Below are positions 34,191-48,300 of a stretch of 64,000 bases of DNA, one piece after another (within the stretch, counting starts at the first letter, position 1; every line of letters begins with the position of its first letter). The stretch is from contig NC_134136.1 of the NCBI RefSeq assembly GCF_040939455.1, positions 75,034,001-75,098,000 of the forward strand. Reading direction: 5' to 3'. A program made the position numbers and the translations under genes. This stretch comes from Microcebus murinus. Taxonomy: Eukaryota; Chordata; Mammalia; Primates; Cheirogaleidae. The notes beneath the pieces are model-generated. The model was not told the origin of the DNA. It was given only the letters and a program-made list of their open reading frames with translations, and searched no databases.

Positions 34191-34488
34191 TCTGATTTTT
34201 ATAGAAAAGATTATAATAGTTTTCTGGAACATAAAGAGAAAAAATAGCACAAAGCAAGAATACAAAGAAGTGAATTTAATGCATAAAAAGACATGACACT
34301 GACTGAAGAAAGATCCAGGAAACCTAAGATACGATTACTATGAGCTTTCGAAAGAGAATAGGAACACATAGCCAAGAAAAAGTCATCAATGATATAATAG
34401 CAACAACTTTCTTGAGCTAAATAATGACTTAAGTATTGAGATTCTAAGAGCTTGCTGAAGCCTAAGCAGGGTTAATAACATAAAGATA
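34191..34488. other. No recognised feature
   Basis: AT-rich spacer between old L1 A and a DNA transposon. Nothing recognised. Confidence 0.55.
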
Positions 34489-34490
34489 TA

Positions 34491-34811
34491 CAGTTGAACC
34501 TCAGAATCATGGGGGATTGTTTCTAGGACACCCCTGCAGATATCAAAATCCATAGATGCTTAAGTCTATTATGTAAAATAGCTTAGTATTTGCATATAGT
34601 CTATGCACATCCTCCTGTACACATGAAATCATTTCTTAGATTACTTATAATATCTAGTACAATGCAAATGACATGTAAATAGTTGTTATACAATTTTATA
34701 TTTTTACTTATTTTTATTATTACATTTTCATTTGTTATTTTTTTTAATATTTTCAATCCAAGGTTTGTTGAATCTATGGATGTGAAAACTATGGATATAG
34801 AGGGCCAACTG
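34491..34811 (+). mobile_element. MER2-like (Tigger/pogo) DNA transposon
   Basis: Inverted ends CAGTTGAACCTC... and ...GAGGGCCAACTG, with TA at 34489-34490 and 34812-34813, the target-site duplication of Tc1/mariner-pogo elements. The text is that of MER2 (GATATCAAAATCCATAGATG, AATCTATGGATGTGAA). Non-autonomous: no transposase. Confidence 0.85.
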
Positions 34812-35228
34812 TAGTTGAATCTACCCTGTTTAAATTTTTAAATGCCAAGGATAAAAAGCACTTTTAAAAGCCTCAATAAAGAATGAACTTAAGTGCCTAA
34901 TATCCAGACCCACAATAAAGAAATAAACACACAAACAAATAAATAAATAGGTTTTTGTTAAGGAAAGAGAAACAGACTGGCAGCAAGCACCTCCTGTGCA
35001 ATACTAGAAGCTAGAATAAAGCACAAATCTCTAGTTTACCAAGAGGAAAGAATTGTGATCTAAGAATCCTATATTAACCAAGGTCTCACTTATAGGAAAG
35101 AACAAAGAAAAGATATTTTAAGACTTTCAAGGGCTAAAAAGGCACTTTCTGAAAAACTCAAAGAAGTACTTTAGTCAAATTAAAAATCAGAACAAAAATC
35201 TCCTGAACAAAGCATAAGAAACAGCACT
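34812..35228. other. No gene; small AAAT/AAAC-rich run
   Basis: Unrecognised sequence with a simple AT-rich repeat (ACAAACAAATAAATAAATAG, about 34932-34951). Confidence 0.55.
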
Positions 35229-35241
35229 AAACACTGAATCA
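35229..35241 (+). repeat. L1 copy 2 left target-site duplication
   Basis: aaacactgaatca, with one difference from aaacaatgaatca at 41790-41802. Confidence 0.85.
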
Positions 35242-36657
35242 GGGAGTTTTGTGAAAGATGGCGGACGAGAAACACTGCCAGACAGAGTGTCTCTGCAGAA
35301 AAGACAGATTCTAGCAGAAATTAGAAAAAAGAAGCATGAAGACGAGCATACAGCGGACGAGGGCAGGAAGGAGGGGTACCTGAGACCCCGGGAGACTACA
35401 CAGGAGGAGGCTGCAGAGGAGAACTGGAAGCTGAGACCGCCGGAGCAGCCCGGAGACAGCAGCAAGAGTAGGTGGATTGCCGTTTCCACTCCCCTGCATT
35501 TGGGCTCCCCAGTGGGTGGAGAGACCTGCGGACACCAGCTGAGAGACGACTGCCGCCAGCTAGCAGTGAGCCTGTAGCGGACGTGGCACCAGGCTCCTAA
35601 CTCCCTCCGGGCACCTCCATGTGCACAGACCCGAGCTACACGGCAGGTGCCATATTGCCTCCTCCTCCCCTCCACTGACCCTACCCGCGGCTGCCCAGAG
35701 AGACAATATAGCCACCAGCCGGAGGCACCTCCAGGGAAGGGAACCTTCCCTTTTGGGACCCTACAGCTGACTAAGGGGAACTCAGACTGTGAGCTCCCTA
35801 CCCGCCAGCCCTCCCAGGCGCTGCTGGCACGGTGTTCCCAGGAGAACAGTACAGACTCAGAGGCTGAGAGACATAAACCCAGTTGTGCTCCCTGTGGGTG
35901 AATTGGGACCGGACCTCCTCTCCCGGGTGGGGATACAGTTTGAACCCTGGGACGCAGAGGTTGGACCTACAGACCAGATCCTATGCACCGAGCTCTAGCA
36001 TTACCCGGGGCACAGAAAGGATATATGTGAACAGCCTACTGAGGGGTGTGTGTGCCTTCAGGGGCAGACCAGCATGCTAGAAGGCAACCCTCCTCCCAAA
36101 AGGAGGCCGTACGCCCAGCCCAGATGATGTTCCTGCGCAGGGAACCTCCCCACCGGCATCACAGGGGAGGCCTGGTGGAGTGTGATCTGGCCTGCTGCAG
36201 AGGCTGAGGAGTAGCTGCGGAGTTGGGAAGGGTGGAAAGGAGCGAGGACCGCCCAGACTGTGGGTCTCGGACAGCCCCACTCCCACACGCAGATTTTCTG
36301 GATGAGTGAGACAATTACAGCCCCTTGCAGACAGTATTTCCTGGAAGCAGAGAACAGAACTTTGACCCCTGCTAACGGCATTGGTGGTGCCTGAGGGTAG
36401 ACTTACCCAACCAGGCTCTGCCCAGAACAAGAGCTGATACCAGGACACAAAAACAACAGCATAGCCTGTTCCTCCAAGCAAGTGAAACCTACTGACAGGG
36501 ACGGCATCCTGCACAGCCTTTTCATGGCACCCACTGACACATTATACAGGGAGTAGTCAAATCAAACCCACAGACACCACCTAACGGCTCAGAAACTAAA
36601 CAAGGTGTGTGAATACACAAACAAAAACCTAAAGGAAAGAAACAACAACTGATCAAC
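35242..36657 (+). promoter_or_regulatory. L1 copy 2 5' UTR
   Basis: AAAGATGGCGG at 35254-35264 is the YY1-like site. Antisense frame 35187-35675 shares LFCRDTLSGSVSRP with that of copy 3. Another antisense frame (36058-36381) shares text such as AGRFPAQE/VGRFPAQE with copy 1. Confidence 0.75.
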
Positions 36658-37656
36658 ATGGGAAGATATCAGCGAAGGAACTCAGAAAATATGAAGAACC
36701 AAACGGAAAACACACCCCCAAAGAGGAGCACCAGGCCCCTAGAAATGGACACCAACCAAAATCAGGCAACCAAAATAACAGAAGAGGAATTTCATATGTG
36801 GATCATAAGAACACTCACCGACCTGCAAGAATAACTCAATAACCAACACAAAGAAACCATAAAAAGACTCCAAAACCTGGAAGAAAAGTTCACTAAAGAA
36901 ATCGACACAATGAAGAAAAGTTTAACCTAACTACTGGAAATCAAGAATCAATTAAGGGAACTACAAAATACAGTGGAAAGTCTCAAGAAGAGGGTAGATC
37001 AAACAGAAGAAAGAATCTCTGAGATTGAAGAGAATATCCTCCAACTAAATAAAACCGTAACAGAGATAGAGCAGGGAAACAATAGAAAAGAGCAAAGCCT
37101 ACAAGAGATGTGGGATTATGTGAAGAAACCTAATGTGAGGGTCATAGGGTTACCAGAAGGGGAAGAAGACAACACTCAAGGGTTGGACAAGCTATTTGAA
37201 GATATAATAGAGAAAAATTTCCCAGGCCTTGCTCAAAATGTTGACATACAAGTTCAAGAAGCTAAGAGGACCCCTGGTAGACTCAATGCAAACAGGAAGG
37301 CGTCACCACATTCAGTCATTAGACTGACGAAAATATCAACTAAAGAGGTGCTTCTAAGAGCTTTAAGACAAAAGAAGTAAGTGACAAACAAGGGAAAGCC
37401 AATTCGAATAACACCAGACTTCTCTAATGAGACTTTACAAGCAAGTAGAGACTGGAGCTCCATTCTCACTCTTCTGAAACAAAACAATGCCTAGCCTAGA
37501 ATCTTATTCCCTGCAAAACTAAGCTTCATATATGAAGGAGGAATAAAGACATTCTCAGAAAAGCAAAGTCTCAGAGAATTCACCAAGACAAGACCAGCCC
37601 TAAAAGAAGTACTCAACACCGTGTTACACACGAAACACCACAATAAAAACTCATGA
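36658..37656 (+). pseudogene. L1 copy 2 ORF1, broken
   Basis: ATG at 36658 (MGRYQRRNS). A coiled-coil plus start of the RNA-binding region is open at 36973-37380 (SLKKRVDQTEERISEIEENI; KKPNVRVIGLPEGE). A TAA at 37378 where copy 1 has a sense codon, and a TGA at 37654-37656 in place of CGA two codons before the usual stop. Confidence 0.85.
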
Positions 37657-37701
37657 ATATAAAACCAACCAAACACCTAAGATTAAAGGCCAGATAATAC
37701 A

Positions 37702-40700
37702 ATGGCTCAAGGGAGAAATCAAAGCAACAACATCCAACCCAACAGAATGAACAGTAATCTACCTTACCTATCAATTCTCTCAATAAATGTGAATGGCTTA
37801 AACTCTCCCCTCAAGTAACATAGGCTGGCTGAATGGATAAGAAAATACAAGCCAAGTATACACTGTCTTCAGGAAACACATCTAACCTGCAAGGATGCAT
37901 ATAGACTAAAAGTAAAAGGGTGGACATCGGTATTCCAGGCAAATAGAAGCCAAAGGAAGGCTGGCGTGGCAGTCCTAATTTGAGATAATTTACTTTTTAA
38001 ACCAACAAAAGTAGTGAAAGACAAAGAGGGTCATTATATAACGGTAAAGGGCACACTTCAACAAGAAGAGATAACAATTTTAAATATATATGCACCTAAC
38101 TTAGGTGCACCCAGGTTCATAAAGCAATCCTTACTGGAGCTAAGCAAATGGATTAATAGTAACTCCATAATCACCGGACATTTCAACACCCCACTGACGG
38201 CTGAAGACAGATCCTCCAAACAGAAAATTAATAAAGAAATAATCGATTTAAACAAAACCCTGGAACAATTGGGTCTGACTGGCATCTACAGGACATTCTA
38301 CCCAAAATCCACTGAATATACACTCTTCTCACCAGCTCATGGGACATTCTCTAAGATTAACCATATCCTAGAACACAAAGTAAATCTCAAGAAATTAAAA
38401 AAAAAAATAGAAAATAACCATGTACCAGATCACAGTGGAATAAAACTAGAAATCAACCCTAACAGAAACTCACATTTCTACACAAAAACGTTTAAATTAA
38501 ATACCCTCTTACTAAATGATTAGCTCATAAATGAAGAACTCAAGATGGAAATAAAAATATTCTATGAAGAAAACGACAATGGAGAGACAAGTTATCAAAT
38601 CCTCTGGGACACAGCTAAAGCAGTTCTGAGAGGAAAGTTTATCTCCATAAATGCCTATAACCAAAAGACAAAAAGATCACAAATACACAATATAACAAAA
38701 CAACTCAAAGAGCAGGAAAAAGAAGAACAGACCAATCCCAAACTCAGCAGAAGAAGTGAAATCAACAAGATCAAATCAGAATTAAATGAAATTGAAAACA
38801 GGGAAGTTATTCAGGAGATTAATAAAACAAAAAGTTGGTTCTTTGAAAAAATAAACAAAATTGACACGCCACTGGCTAAGCTAACTAAAACCGGAAAAGA
38901 GAAATCTCTAATAAGCTCCATCAGGAACAAAAAAGGAGATATCACAACTTATCTCAAAGAGATACAAGATATAATTTATGAATACTACAAAAATCTTTAT
39001 GCACACAAACTGGAAAATGTGGAGGAAATGGACAAATTTCTAGAAACACACAGCCTCCTTAGGCTCAACCAGGAAGAAATAGATTCCCTGAACAGACCAA
39101 TCTCAACAGCTGAAATCGAAACAGCAATTAAAAATCTCCCTAAAAATAAAAGTCTCGATCCAGATGGCTTCACACCCGAATTTTACCACACTTACAAAGA
39201 AGAACTAGTACCTATCTTGCAGAAACTATTCCACAACATCGAGAAAAATGGAAACCTCCCCGACACATTTTATGAAGCAAATATTACTCTGATACCCAAA
39301 CCAGGAAAGGATGCAATAAAAAAAGAAAACTACAGACCAATATCCCTAATGAGTATAGATGCAAAAATTTTCAACAAAATCTTAGCTAACTGAATCCAGA
39401 CGCTTATAAAAAAATAATCCATCACGACCAAGTTGGCTTTATCCAATGGATGCAGGGCTGGTTCAACATACATAAATCTATATATGCAATTCACCACATA
39501 AACAGAAGCAAAAACAAACACCACATGATTCTTTCAATTGATGCAGAAAAAGCTTTTGACAAAATTCAACACCCTTTCATGATACGAACACCTAAGGAAA
39601 TAGGGATACAAGGGACATACTTTAAAATGATACAAGCCATATATGACTGCCCCGTAGCCAACATCATACTGAATGGAGAAAAACTGAGATAATTCCTACT
39701 TAGAACTGGAACCAGACAAGGCTGCCCACTTTCTCCACTTCTGTTCAACATAGTGCTGGAAGTCTTGGCTACAGCAATCAGACAGGAAAATGGAATTAAA
39801 TGTATCCAAATAGGGGCAGAAGAGATTAAATATTCACTGTTTGCTGATGATATGATATTATATCTAGAAAACCCCAAAGATGCAACCAAGAAATTCCTGG
39901 AACTGATTAATGAATTTAGTAAAGTCTCAAGATACAAAATCAATACACAGAAATCAGAGGCATTCATATACACCAACAACAATCAAATTGAGAACCAAAT
40001 AAAGACTCAATTCCCTTTAATATAGCAACAAAGAAATTAGAGTACCTAAGAATATACTTAAGCAAGGACGGAAAAGACCTCTACAGGGAGAGTGATGAAA
40101 CACTGAGGAAGGAAATAGTAGAGGATGTAAACAGATGGAAATCCATACCATGCTTGTAGATCGGCAGACTCAACATCATCAAAATGTCTATACTACCCAA
40201 ACTGATCTACAGATTCAATGCTATACCTATTAAAATCACATCAGCATTCTTCACAGATATAGAAAAAATAATTTTACGCTTCGTATGGAACCAAAAAAGA
40301 TCCTGAATATCAAAAGCAATTCTAGGCAACAAAAACAAAATGGGAGGCATTAATATGCCAGATACAAACTATACTACAAAGCTGTAGTAATTAAATCAAT
40401 ATGGTATTGGCACAAAACTAGGAATATGGACACATCTGAGAATCCTGATATAAAACCATCCTCATATAGCCATCTAATCTTTGACAAAGCAGGCAAAAAC
40501 ATACGCTGGGGAAAAGAATCCCTTTTCAATAAATGGTGCTGGGAAAAGTGGATAGCCAAATGTAGAAGGCTAAAACAGGACTCACACCGTTCACCTTTCA
40601 CAAAAATCAACTCACGCTGGATAACAGACTTAAACCTAAGTTATGAAACTATTAGAATTCCTGAGGAAAACGTTGGAAACACTCTCCTAGACATCGGCCT

Positions 40701-41563
40701 AGGCAAAGAGTTTATGAAGAAGTCCCCAAAGGCAATCACAGCAGCAACAAAAATAAATAAATGGGACATGATCAAACTACAAATCTTCTGCACAACCAAA
40801 GAAATAGTCATGAAAGTAAACAGACAACCTACAGAATGGGAGAAAATTTTTGCATCCTATGCATCCGATAAGGGACTGATTACTAGAATATACTTAGAAC
40901 TCACGAAAATTAGGAAGAAAAAATCAAATAACCCCATTAAAAAGTGGGCAAAGGACTTGAACAGAAACTTTTCTAAAGAAGACAGAAGAATGGCCAACAA
41001 ACATATGAAAAAATGCACAACATCTCTAATCATCAGAGAAATGCAAATCAAAACCACAATGAGATATCACTTAACTCCAGTGAGAATGGCTTTTATAAAA
41101 AATTATCCAAACAATAAATGCTGGCATGGATGCGGAGAGAGAGGAACACTCCTACACTGCCTGTGGGACTGCAAACTAGTTCAACCTCTGTGGAAAGCAA
41201 TATGGAGATACCTTAAAGAGATACAGGTGAATCTACCATTTGATCCAGTAATTCCATTGCTGGGCATCTACCCAAAAGTTCCAATGACACTCTACAAAAA
41301 AGACACCTGCACTCGAATATTTATAGCAGCAGAATTCATAATTGCAAGACTGTGGAAACAGCCCAAGTGCCCATCAATCCAAGAATGGATTAATAAAATG
41401 TGGTATATGTACACCATGGAGTACTATTCTGCTCTAAGAAACAATGGTGACATAGCACATCTTATATTTTCCTGGTTAGAGCTGGAACCCATACTATTTA
41501 AGTGAAGTTTCCCTAGAGTGGAATAACAAGCACCACATATACTCACCAGCAAATTGGTATTAA
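37702..41563 (+). pseudogene. L1 copy 2 ORF2, broken
   Basis: Start ATG at 37702. Endonuclease part is open at 38014-38523, RT regions at 38545-39393 and 39753-40025, with FADD at 39840-39851. A TGA at 39391 (CGA in copy 3), a gap in the conserved Lys-Lys-Ile region at about 39410, and a stop at 40023 break it. The C-terminal part is open at 40426-41505. ORF2 ends at TAA 41561-41563. Confidence 0.92.
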
Positions 41564-41789
41564 CTGGACAGCACCTAAGTGATTACATAGGTACTACAGT
41601 GATAGGGTTTTGGGCAGGTGGGAATGGGAGGGGGGGCGTGTATATACATATATAATGAGTGAGATGTGCACCATCTGGGGGATGGTCATGCTGGAGACTC
41701 AGACTTGTGAGAGGTGGGGGGAAATGGGCCTTTATTGAAACCTTAAAATCTGTACCCCCATAATATGTCTAAGTAAAAAACAAATAAAA
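41564..41789 (+). other. L1 copy 2 3' UTR with G-rich run
   Basis: The G-rich run at about 41614-41640 (gcaggtgggaatgggagggg) and the terminal TGTACCCCCATAATATG are as in copy 1. The A-tail is short and impure (about 41774-41789). Confidence 0.85.
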
Positions 41790-41802
41790 AAACAATGAAT
41801 CA

Positions 41803-42924
41803 TATTTATAATTATATCTAAATGAATAAAGATTAATGACATTGGAAACTAATAGAATAGTTTTGTGAGGATTCTTGAAATAGAAAAGGTTCTTTCTAAC
41901 TGAATATATACAGACCCTGAAACTAAAATTCCAAGCTATCTCAGAAAAACCCAGGAGATATAGGGTAAAGGTGGGGGGGATTGGGGGGTATTCAAGAGTG
42001 GGAAAGTAAAAGTTTTCTAAAGGTATTGATGGAGAAGGGACAGTGGACAAGGAAATGACTTTGGAGGAATAGGGAGCACAATTTATTAAATTTGATATGT
42101 AAGTAAATACATTCAGATATAAATATGCATGCTACTATACAAAACTGAGATTGCATTTTTAAAAAGATTGATAAATTCAACTACATATAAACCAAAACTT
42201 TCTACATAAAATAAAATCCCTTAAAGACAAGTAAACTGAGACAAATGGTAGGTATTTATACCACCATAAAGAACAAATATCCTTTAAATATACATGGAAA
42301 CTTTAAATCAGTAGAAAAAGATCAATGATTCAATAGAAAAACAGGTGAAAGTATAGGAACAGATAATTCTCTTAGAAGATACACAAAAAACTGCTCATTA
42401 TGTCTTTCTCTGGAGAAGGCCATGCAGTATCTGGGAGACCAGAGGGGAAGGATAAATTACGCCACATTGTATCCACTTGTTTACTTTCTGAATTTGGAAC
42501 ATTGTATATTTTCCCATATTAAGATAGATTAACAACATAACAAAAATATTCACTCATTTCACAATCCCATTGGGTGTTCTGCTTGAAGCTTTTCATAAAG
42601 CCTCATGTTCTCCGTGTTCTTAGTTATGTCTTCCACTATGACCACAAAGCCTTCTGTTAGATCCCCTGAGTTTAGTTAGCCCATGAACAAAGAAAGAGAA
42701 TAAGAAAGAACAAAGGAGATAATGGGGAACCTTTTAGGGAATAAGACTTTCAAGTGATACACATCACTTCTACTCACATTATATTGAATAGACCTGTCCT
42801 ATGGCTCCATCTTGATGCAAGAGTGCTGGAAAATGTCACATAGCTATTGAACCAGAAAGAGAAAACAAGTCAGGTGAGCAGGACTCTGCTTCAATTCCCT
42901 ATTCTTAAAAACTTAATATTTTAG
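41803..42924. other. No recognised feature
   Basis: About 1.1 kb between two L1 copies. No named repeat or gene recognised. The short minus-strand frames (41769-42050, 41992-42180) have no domain. Confidence 0.5.
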
Positions 42925-44345
42925 GGGGTGGAGCAAGAGGGCAGACGAGAAACACTGCCAGACAGAGTGTCTCGGCAGAAAAGACAGATTCTAGAAGAAA
43001 TTAGAAAAAAAAAGCAAGAAGACGAGCATATAGCGGACGAGGGCCGGAAAAGGGTACCTGAGACCCCGGCAGACTCCACGGGAGGAGGCTGCGGAGGAGA
43101 ACTGGAGGCTGAGACCACCGGAGCAGCCCGGAGACCACCGGCAAGGGTAGGTGGATTTTCTGTTTCCCCTCCCCTGCATTTGGGACTGCTGGTGGGCTCC
43201 CCAGTGGGTGAAGAGACCTGCAGACACCAGCCCAGAGCCCGCCACCGCCATACAGTGGTGACCCTTTAGCAGACATGGCACAAGGTTCCTAACTTCCTCT
43301 GGGCATATCCGTGTGCACAGACCCGAGCCGCGCAGCAGGCGCCATATTGCCTCCTCTTCCCCTCCGTCGACCCTACCCGCGGCTGCCCAGAGAGACAATA
43401 CAGCCACCAGCCAGAGGCACCTCCAGGGAACAGTACCTTCCCTTTTGGGACCCTACAGCTGACACAGGGGAACTCAGACTTTGAGCTCCCTAACCCGCCA
43501 GCTTTCCAAGGTGCTGCTGGAATGGTGATCCCAGGAGAACGGTGCCGACTCAGAGGCTGAGAGACATAGACCCAGCTTGGGCTCCCTGTGGGTGAATTGG
43601 GAACGGAACACCTCTCCCTGGTGGGGATACAGTTTGAACTCTGGGACCCAGAGGTTGGACCTGCAGACCAGATCCCCTGCACCAAGGGCTAGCATTTCCC
43701 AGAGCACAGAAGGGTAATATGTAAACAGCCTACTGAGGTGTGTGTGCCTCCAGGGGCAGATCAGCATTCTAGAGGTCAACCCTCTTCCCAGGAAGAGGCC
43801 GTGCACCCAAACCCAGGTGGCGTTCCTGTGCAGGGAACCTCCCCACTGGCATCACAGTCCTGGGAGGCCTTGTGGCATGTGGTCTGCCCTGCTGGCAGAG
43901 GCCCAGGAGTAACTGCGGAGTTGGGGAGGGTGGAAAGAAGTGAGGCCTGCTCCAGACTGCAGGCCTCAGACAGCCTCACCTCCACACCCAGAATATCGGG
44001 CTGAGTGGGACCATTCCAGCCCCGCCCTGACAGCTTTTCCTGGAAGCAAAGAACAGAACTTTGACCTCTGCTAACTGTCTGAGGGCAGGCTTACCCAACA
44101 CAGCTCCGCCCAGAACAAGAACTGATAACAGGACACAAAATCAACAGCATAGCCTGTTCCTATGAGCAAACGTCACCTACTGACAGGGATGGCACCTTGA
44201 ACAGCCTTTCCATGGCACCCACAGACTCAATATACAGGTAGTGGTCCAATCCCACCCACAGACAACACCTAACGCCTCAGAAACTAAACAAGGTGTGTGA
44301 ATACCCAAACAATAACCTAAAGAAAAGAAACAACAACTGATCGAC
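42925..44345 (+). promoter_or_regulatory. L1 copy 3 5' UTR
   Basis: Starts GGGGTGGAGCAAGAGGGCAG; the YY1-like site has decayed (AAGAGGGCAG against AAGATGGCGG). Antisense frames at 42921-43118 and 43474-43806 match those of copies 1 and 2 in part. Confidence 0.75.
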
Positions 44346-45338
44346 ATGGGAAGAAATCAGCGAAAGAACTCAGGAAATATGAAGAACCAAACGGAAAACA
44401 CATCCCCAAAGAGGAGCACCAGACCCCTAGAAACGGACACCAACAAAAATCAGACAACCAATATGACAGAAGAGGAATTTAGTATGTGGATCATAAGAAC
44501 ACTCACCGAGCTGCAACAATAACTCAATAACCAACACAAAGAAAACACAAAAAGCCTCCAGGATATGGAAAAAGAAATAGACACAATGAAGAAAAGTGTA
44601 ACCAAATTCCTGGAAATGAACAATCAATTCAAGGAACTACAAAATACAGTGGTAAGTCTCAAGAACAGGGTAGATCAAACAGAAGAAAGAATCTCAGAGC
44701 TTCAAGATAACACCCTTCAATGAAATAAATCAGTCACAGAAATAGAGCAGAGAAACAAAAGAAAAGAGCAAAGCCTACAAGAGCGTTGGGATTATGTGAA
44801 GAAACCTAATGTGAGGGTCATAGGGTTACGAGAAGGGAAAGAAGACAACACTTAAAGGTTGGAGAAGCTATTTGAAGATATAATAGAGGAAAATTTCCCA
44901 GGCCTTGCTCAAAATCTTGATATACAAGTTCAAGAAGCTCAGAGGACCCCTGGGAGATTCAATGCAAACAGGGAGACATCACGACATGCAGTCATCAGAC
45001 TGACCAAAGTATCAACTAAAGAGACCCTTCTAAGAGCTGCAAGATGAAAGAAGCAAGAAACATACAAGGGAAAGCCAATTCGAATAACATCAGACTTCTA
45101 AAATTAGACTTTACAAGCAAGGACAAACAGGGGCCCCATTCTCACTCTTTTGTAACAAAACAATGCCCAGCCTAGAATCTTATTCCCTGCAAAACTAAGC
45201 TTCATATATGAAGGAGAAATAAAAACATTCTCAGACAAGCAAAGACTCAGAGAATTCACCAAGACAAGCCCAGCACTATAAGAAGTAATTAAAACAGTGT
45301 TACGCACGGAACATGATAATAATAACCCACAAATATAA
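44346..45338 (+). pseudogene. L1 copy 3 ORF1, broken
   Basis: ATG at 44346 (MGRNQRKNSG). TAA at about 44520 and later stops (about 44857, 45045) break it. A piece at 44859-45047 encodes FPGLAQNLDIQVQEAQR. Ends ATATAA at 45336-45338. Confidence 0.85.
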
Positions 45339-45379
45339 AAACAACCAAATCCCAAAGACATTAAAGTCTAGATATTACA

Positions 45380-48300
45380 ATGGCTCAAGACAGAAATCAT
45401 AGCAACAACATCCAACCCAATAGAATGAACAGTAATCTACCTTACCTATCAGTTCTCTCAATAAATGTGAATGGCTTAAACTCTCCACTCAAGAGACACA
45501 GGCTGGCTGAATGGATAAGAAAATACAGGCCAAGTATATGCTGTCTTCAGGAAACACATCTAACCTGCAAGGATGCATATGGACTAAAAATAAAAGGGTG
45601 GAGATCAATATTCCAAGCAAATAGAAGCCAAAAGAAGTCAGGTGTGGCAGTTCTAATTTCAGACGATTTAGTTTTTAAACCAACAAAAGTAGTGAAAGAC
45701 AAAGAGGGTCATTATATAATGGTGAAGGGCACAGTTCAACAAGAAGAGATAACAACTTTAAATATATATGCAACTAACTTAGGTGCACCCAGATTCATAA
45801 AGCAAACCTTGCTGGAGCTAAGCAAATGGATTAATAGCAACTCCATAATCACTGGAGATTTCAACACCCCACTGACGGCACAAGACAAATCCTCCAAACA
45901 GAAAATTAATAAAGAAATAATGGACTTTAACAAAACTCTAGAACAATTGGGTCTGACAGACATCTACAGAACATTCTACCTAAAATCCACTGAATATACC
46001 TTCTTCTCATCAGCTCACGGGACATTCTCTAAGATTGACCATATCCTAGGACACAAAGAAAATCTCAAGAAATTTAAAAAAATAGAAATCATACCATGTA
46101 TCTTCTCAGATCACAGTGGAATAAAACTAGAAATCAACCCTAACAGAAACTCACATTTCTACACAAAAACGTGGAAATTAAACAACCTCCTACTAAATGA
46201 TTACTTCGTAAATGAAGAAATCAAGACGGAAATAAAAAACTTCTATGAAGAAAACGACAATGGAGAGACAAGTTATCAACTCCTCTGGGACACAGCTAAA
46301 GCATTTCTGAGAGGAAAGTTTATCTCCATAAATGCCTATAACCAAAAGACAAGAAGATCACAAATAGACAATCTAATGAAACGACTCAAAGAGCTGGAAA
46401 AATAAGAACAGACCAACCCCAAACCCAGCAGAAGAAGTGAAATCAACAAGATCAAATCAGAACTAAATGAAATTGAAAACAGGAAAGCTATTCAGGAGAT
46501 TAATAAAACAAAAAGTTGGTTCTTTGAAAAAATAAACAAAATTGACACACCATTGGCTAAGCTAATGAAAAGCAGAAAAGAGAAATCTCTAATAAGCTCC
46601 ATCAGGAATAAAAAAGGAGATATCACAACTGATCCCAAAGAGATACAAGATACAATTTATGAATACTACAAAAATCTTTATGCACACAAACTGGAAAATG
46701 TGGAGGAAATGGACAAATTTCTAGAAACACACAGCCTCCCTAGGCTCAACAAGGAAGAAATAGATTCCCTGAACAGACCAATCTCAACAGCTGAAATAGA
46801 AACAGCAATTAAAAATCTCCCTAAAAAGAAAAGTCCCGGTCCAGATGGCTTCACACCTGAATTTTACCATACTTACAAAGAAGAACTAGTACCTATCTTG
46901 CAGAAACTATTCCACAACATCGAGAAGAACGGAAATCTCCCCGACACCTTTTATGAAGCGAATATTACTCTGATACCAAAACCAGGAAAGGATGCAACAA
47001 AAAAAGAAAACTACAGACCAATATCCCTAATGAATATAGATGCAAAAATTTTCAACAAAATCTTAGCTAACCGAATCCAGACACTTATCAAAAAAATAAT
47101 CCACCACGACCAAGTGGGCTTCATCCCAGGGATGCAGGGATGGTTCAACATACGCAAATCTATAAATGCAATTCACCACAGAAACAGAAGCAAAAACAAA
47201 GACCACATGATTCTTTCAATAGATGCAGAAAAAGCTTTTGACAAAATTCAACACCCTTTCATGATACGAACACTTAAGAAAATAGGCATAGAAGGGACAT
47301 ACCTAAAAATGATACAAGCCATATATGACAGACCCATAGCCAACATCATACTGAATGGGGAAATATTGAAATCATTCCCACTTAGAACTGGAACCAGACA
47401 AGGCTGCCCACTATCTCCACTTCTGTTCAACATAGTGCTGGAAGTCTTGGCTACAGCAATCAGACAGGAAAATGGAATCAAAGGTATCCAAATAGGGGCA
47501 GAAGAGATCAAACTTTCACTGTTTGCTGATGATATGATATTGTATCTAGAAAACCCCAAGGATTCAACCAAGAAACTCCTGGAACTGATCAATGAATTTA
47601 GTAAAGTCTCAGGATACAAAATCAATACACAGAAATCAGAGGCATTCATATACACCAACAACAATCTAATTGAGAACCAAATAAAGACTCAATTCCCTTT
47701 AATATAGCAACAAAGAAATTAAAGTACCTAGTAATATATTTAACCAAAGAGGTAAAAGACCTCTATAGGGAGAACTATGAAACACTGAGGAAGGAAATAG
47801 CAGAGGATGTAAACAGATGGAAATCCATACCATGCTCGTGGATCGGCAGACTCAATATCATCAAAATGTCTATATTACCCAAACTGATCTACAGATTCAA
47901 TGCAATACCTATTAAAATCCCATCAGCATTCTTCACAGATATAGAAAAAATAATTTTACGCTTCGTATGGAACCAAAGAAGACCCCGAATATCAAGAGCA
48001 ATTCTAGGCAACAAAAACAAAATGGGAGGCATTAATATGCCAGATATTAAACTATACTACAGAGCTGTAGTAATTAAAACAATATGGTATTGGCACAAAA
48101 ACAGGAATATTGACCAGTGGAACAGATGTGAGAATCCTGATATAAAACCATCCTCATATAGCCATCTCATCTTTGACAAAGCAGACAAAAACATACTCTG
48201 GGGAAAAGAATCTCTCTTCAATAAATGGTGCTGGGAAAACTGGATAGCCACCTGTAGAAGGCTAAAACAGGACCCACACCTTTCACCTCTCACAAAAAAC

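Larger units (their letters stand above)
35242..41789 (+). mobile_element. Full-length L1 copy 2 (first family)
   Basis: 5' UTR 35242-36657, ORF1 36658-37656, ORF2 37702-41563, 3' UTR and A-tail to 41789. Flanked by a 13-bp duplication with one mismatch (35229-35241, 41790-41802). All ORFs have stops. The same family as copies 1 and 3. Confidence 0.94.

Noticed and set aside
46553..47707. 384-codon reverse transcriptase frame as a possibly active L1
   Set aside because: The ORF2 of this copy has a stop at 46403, a frameshift near 47710 and a deletion near 48806, and ORF1 is broken.
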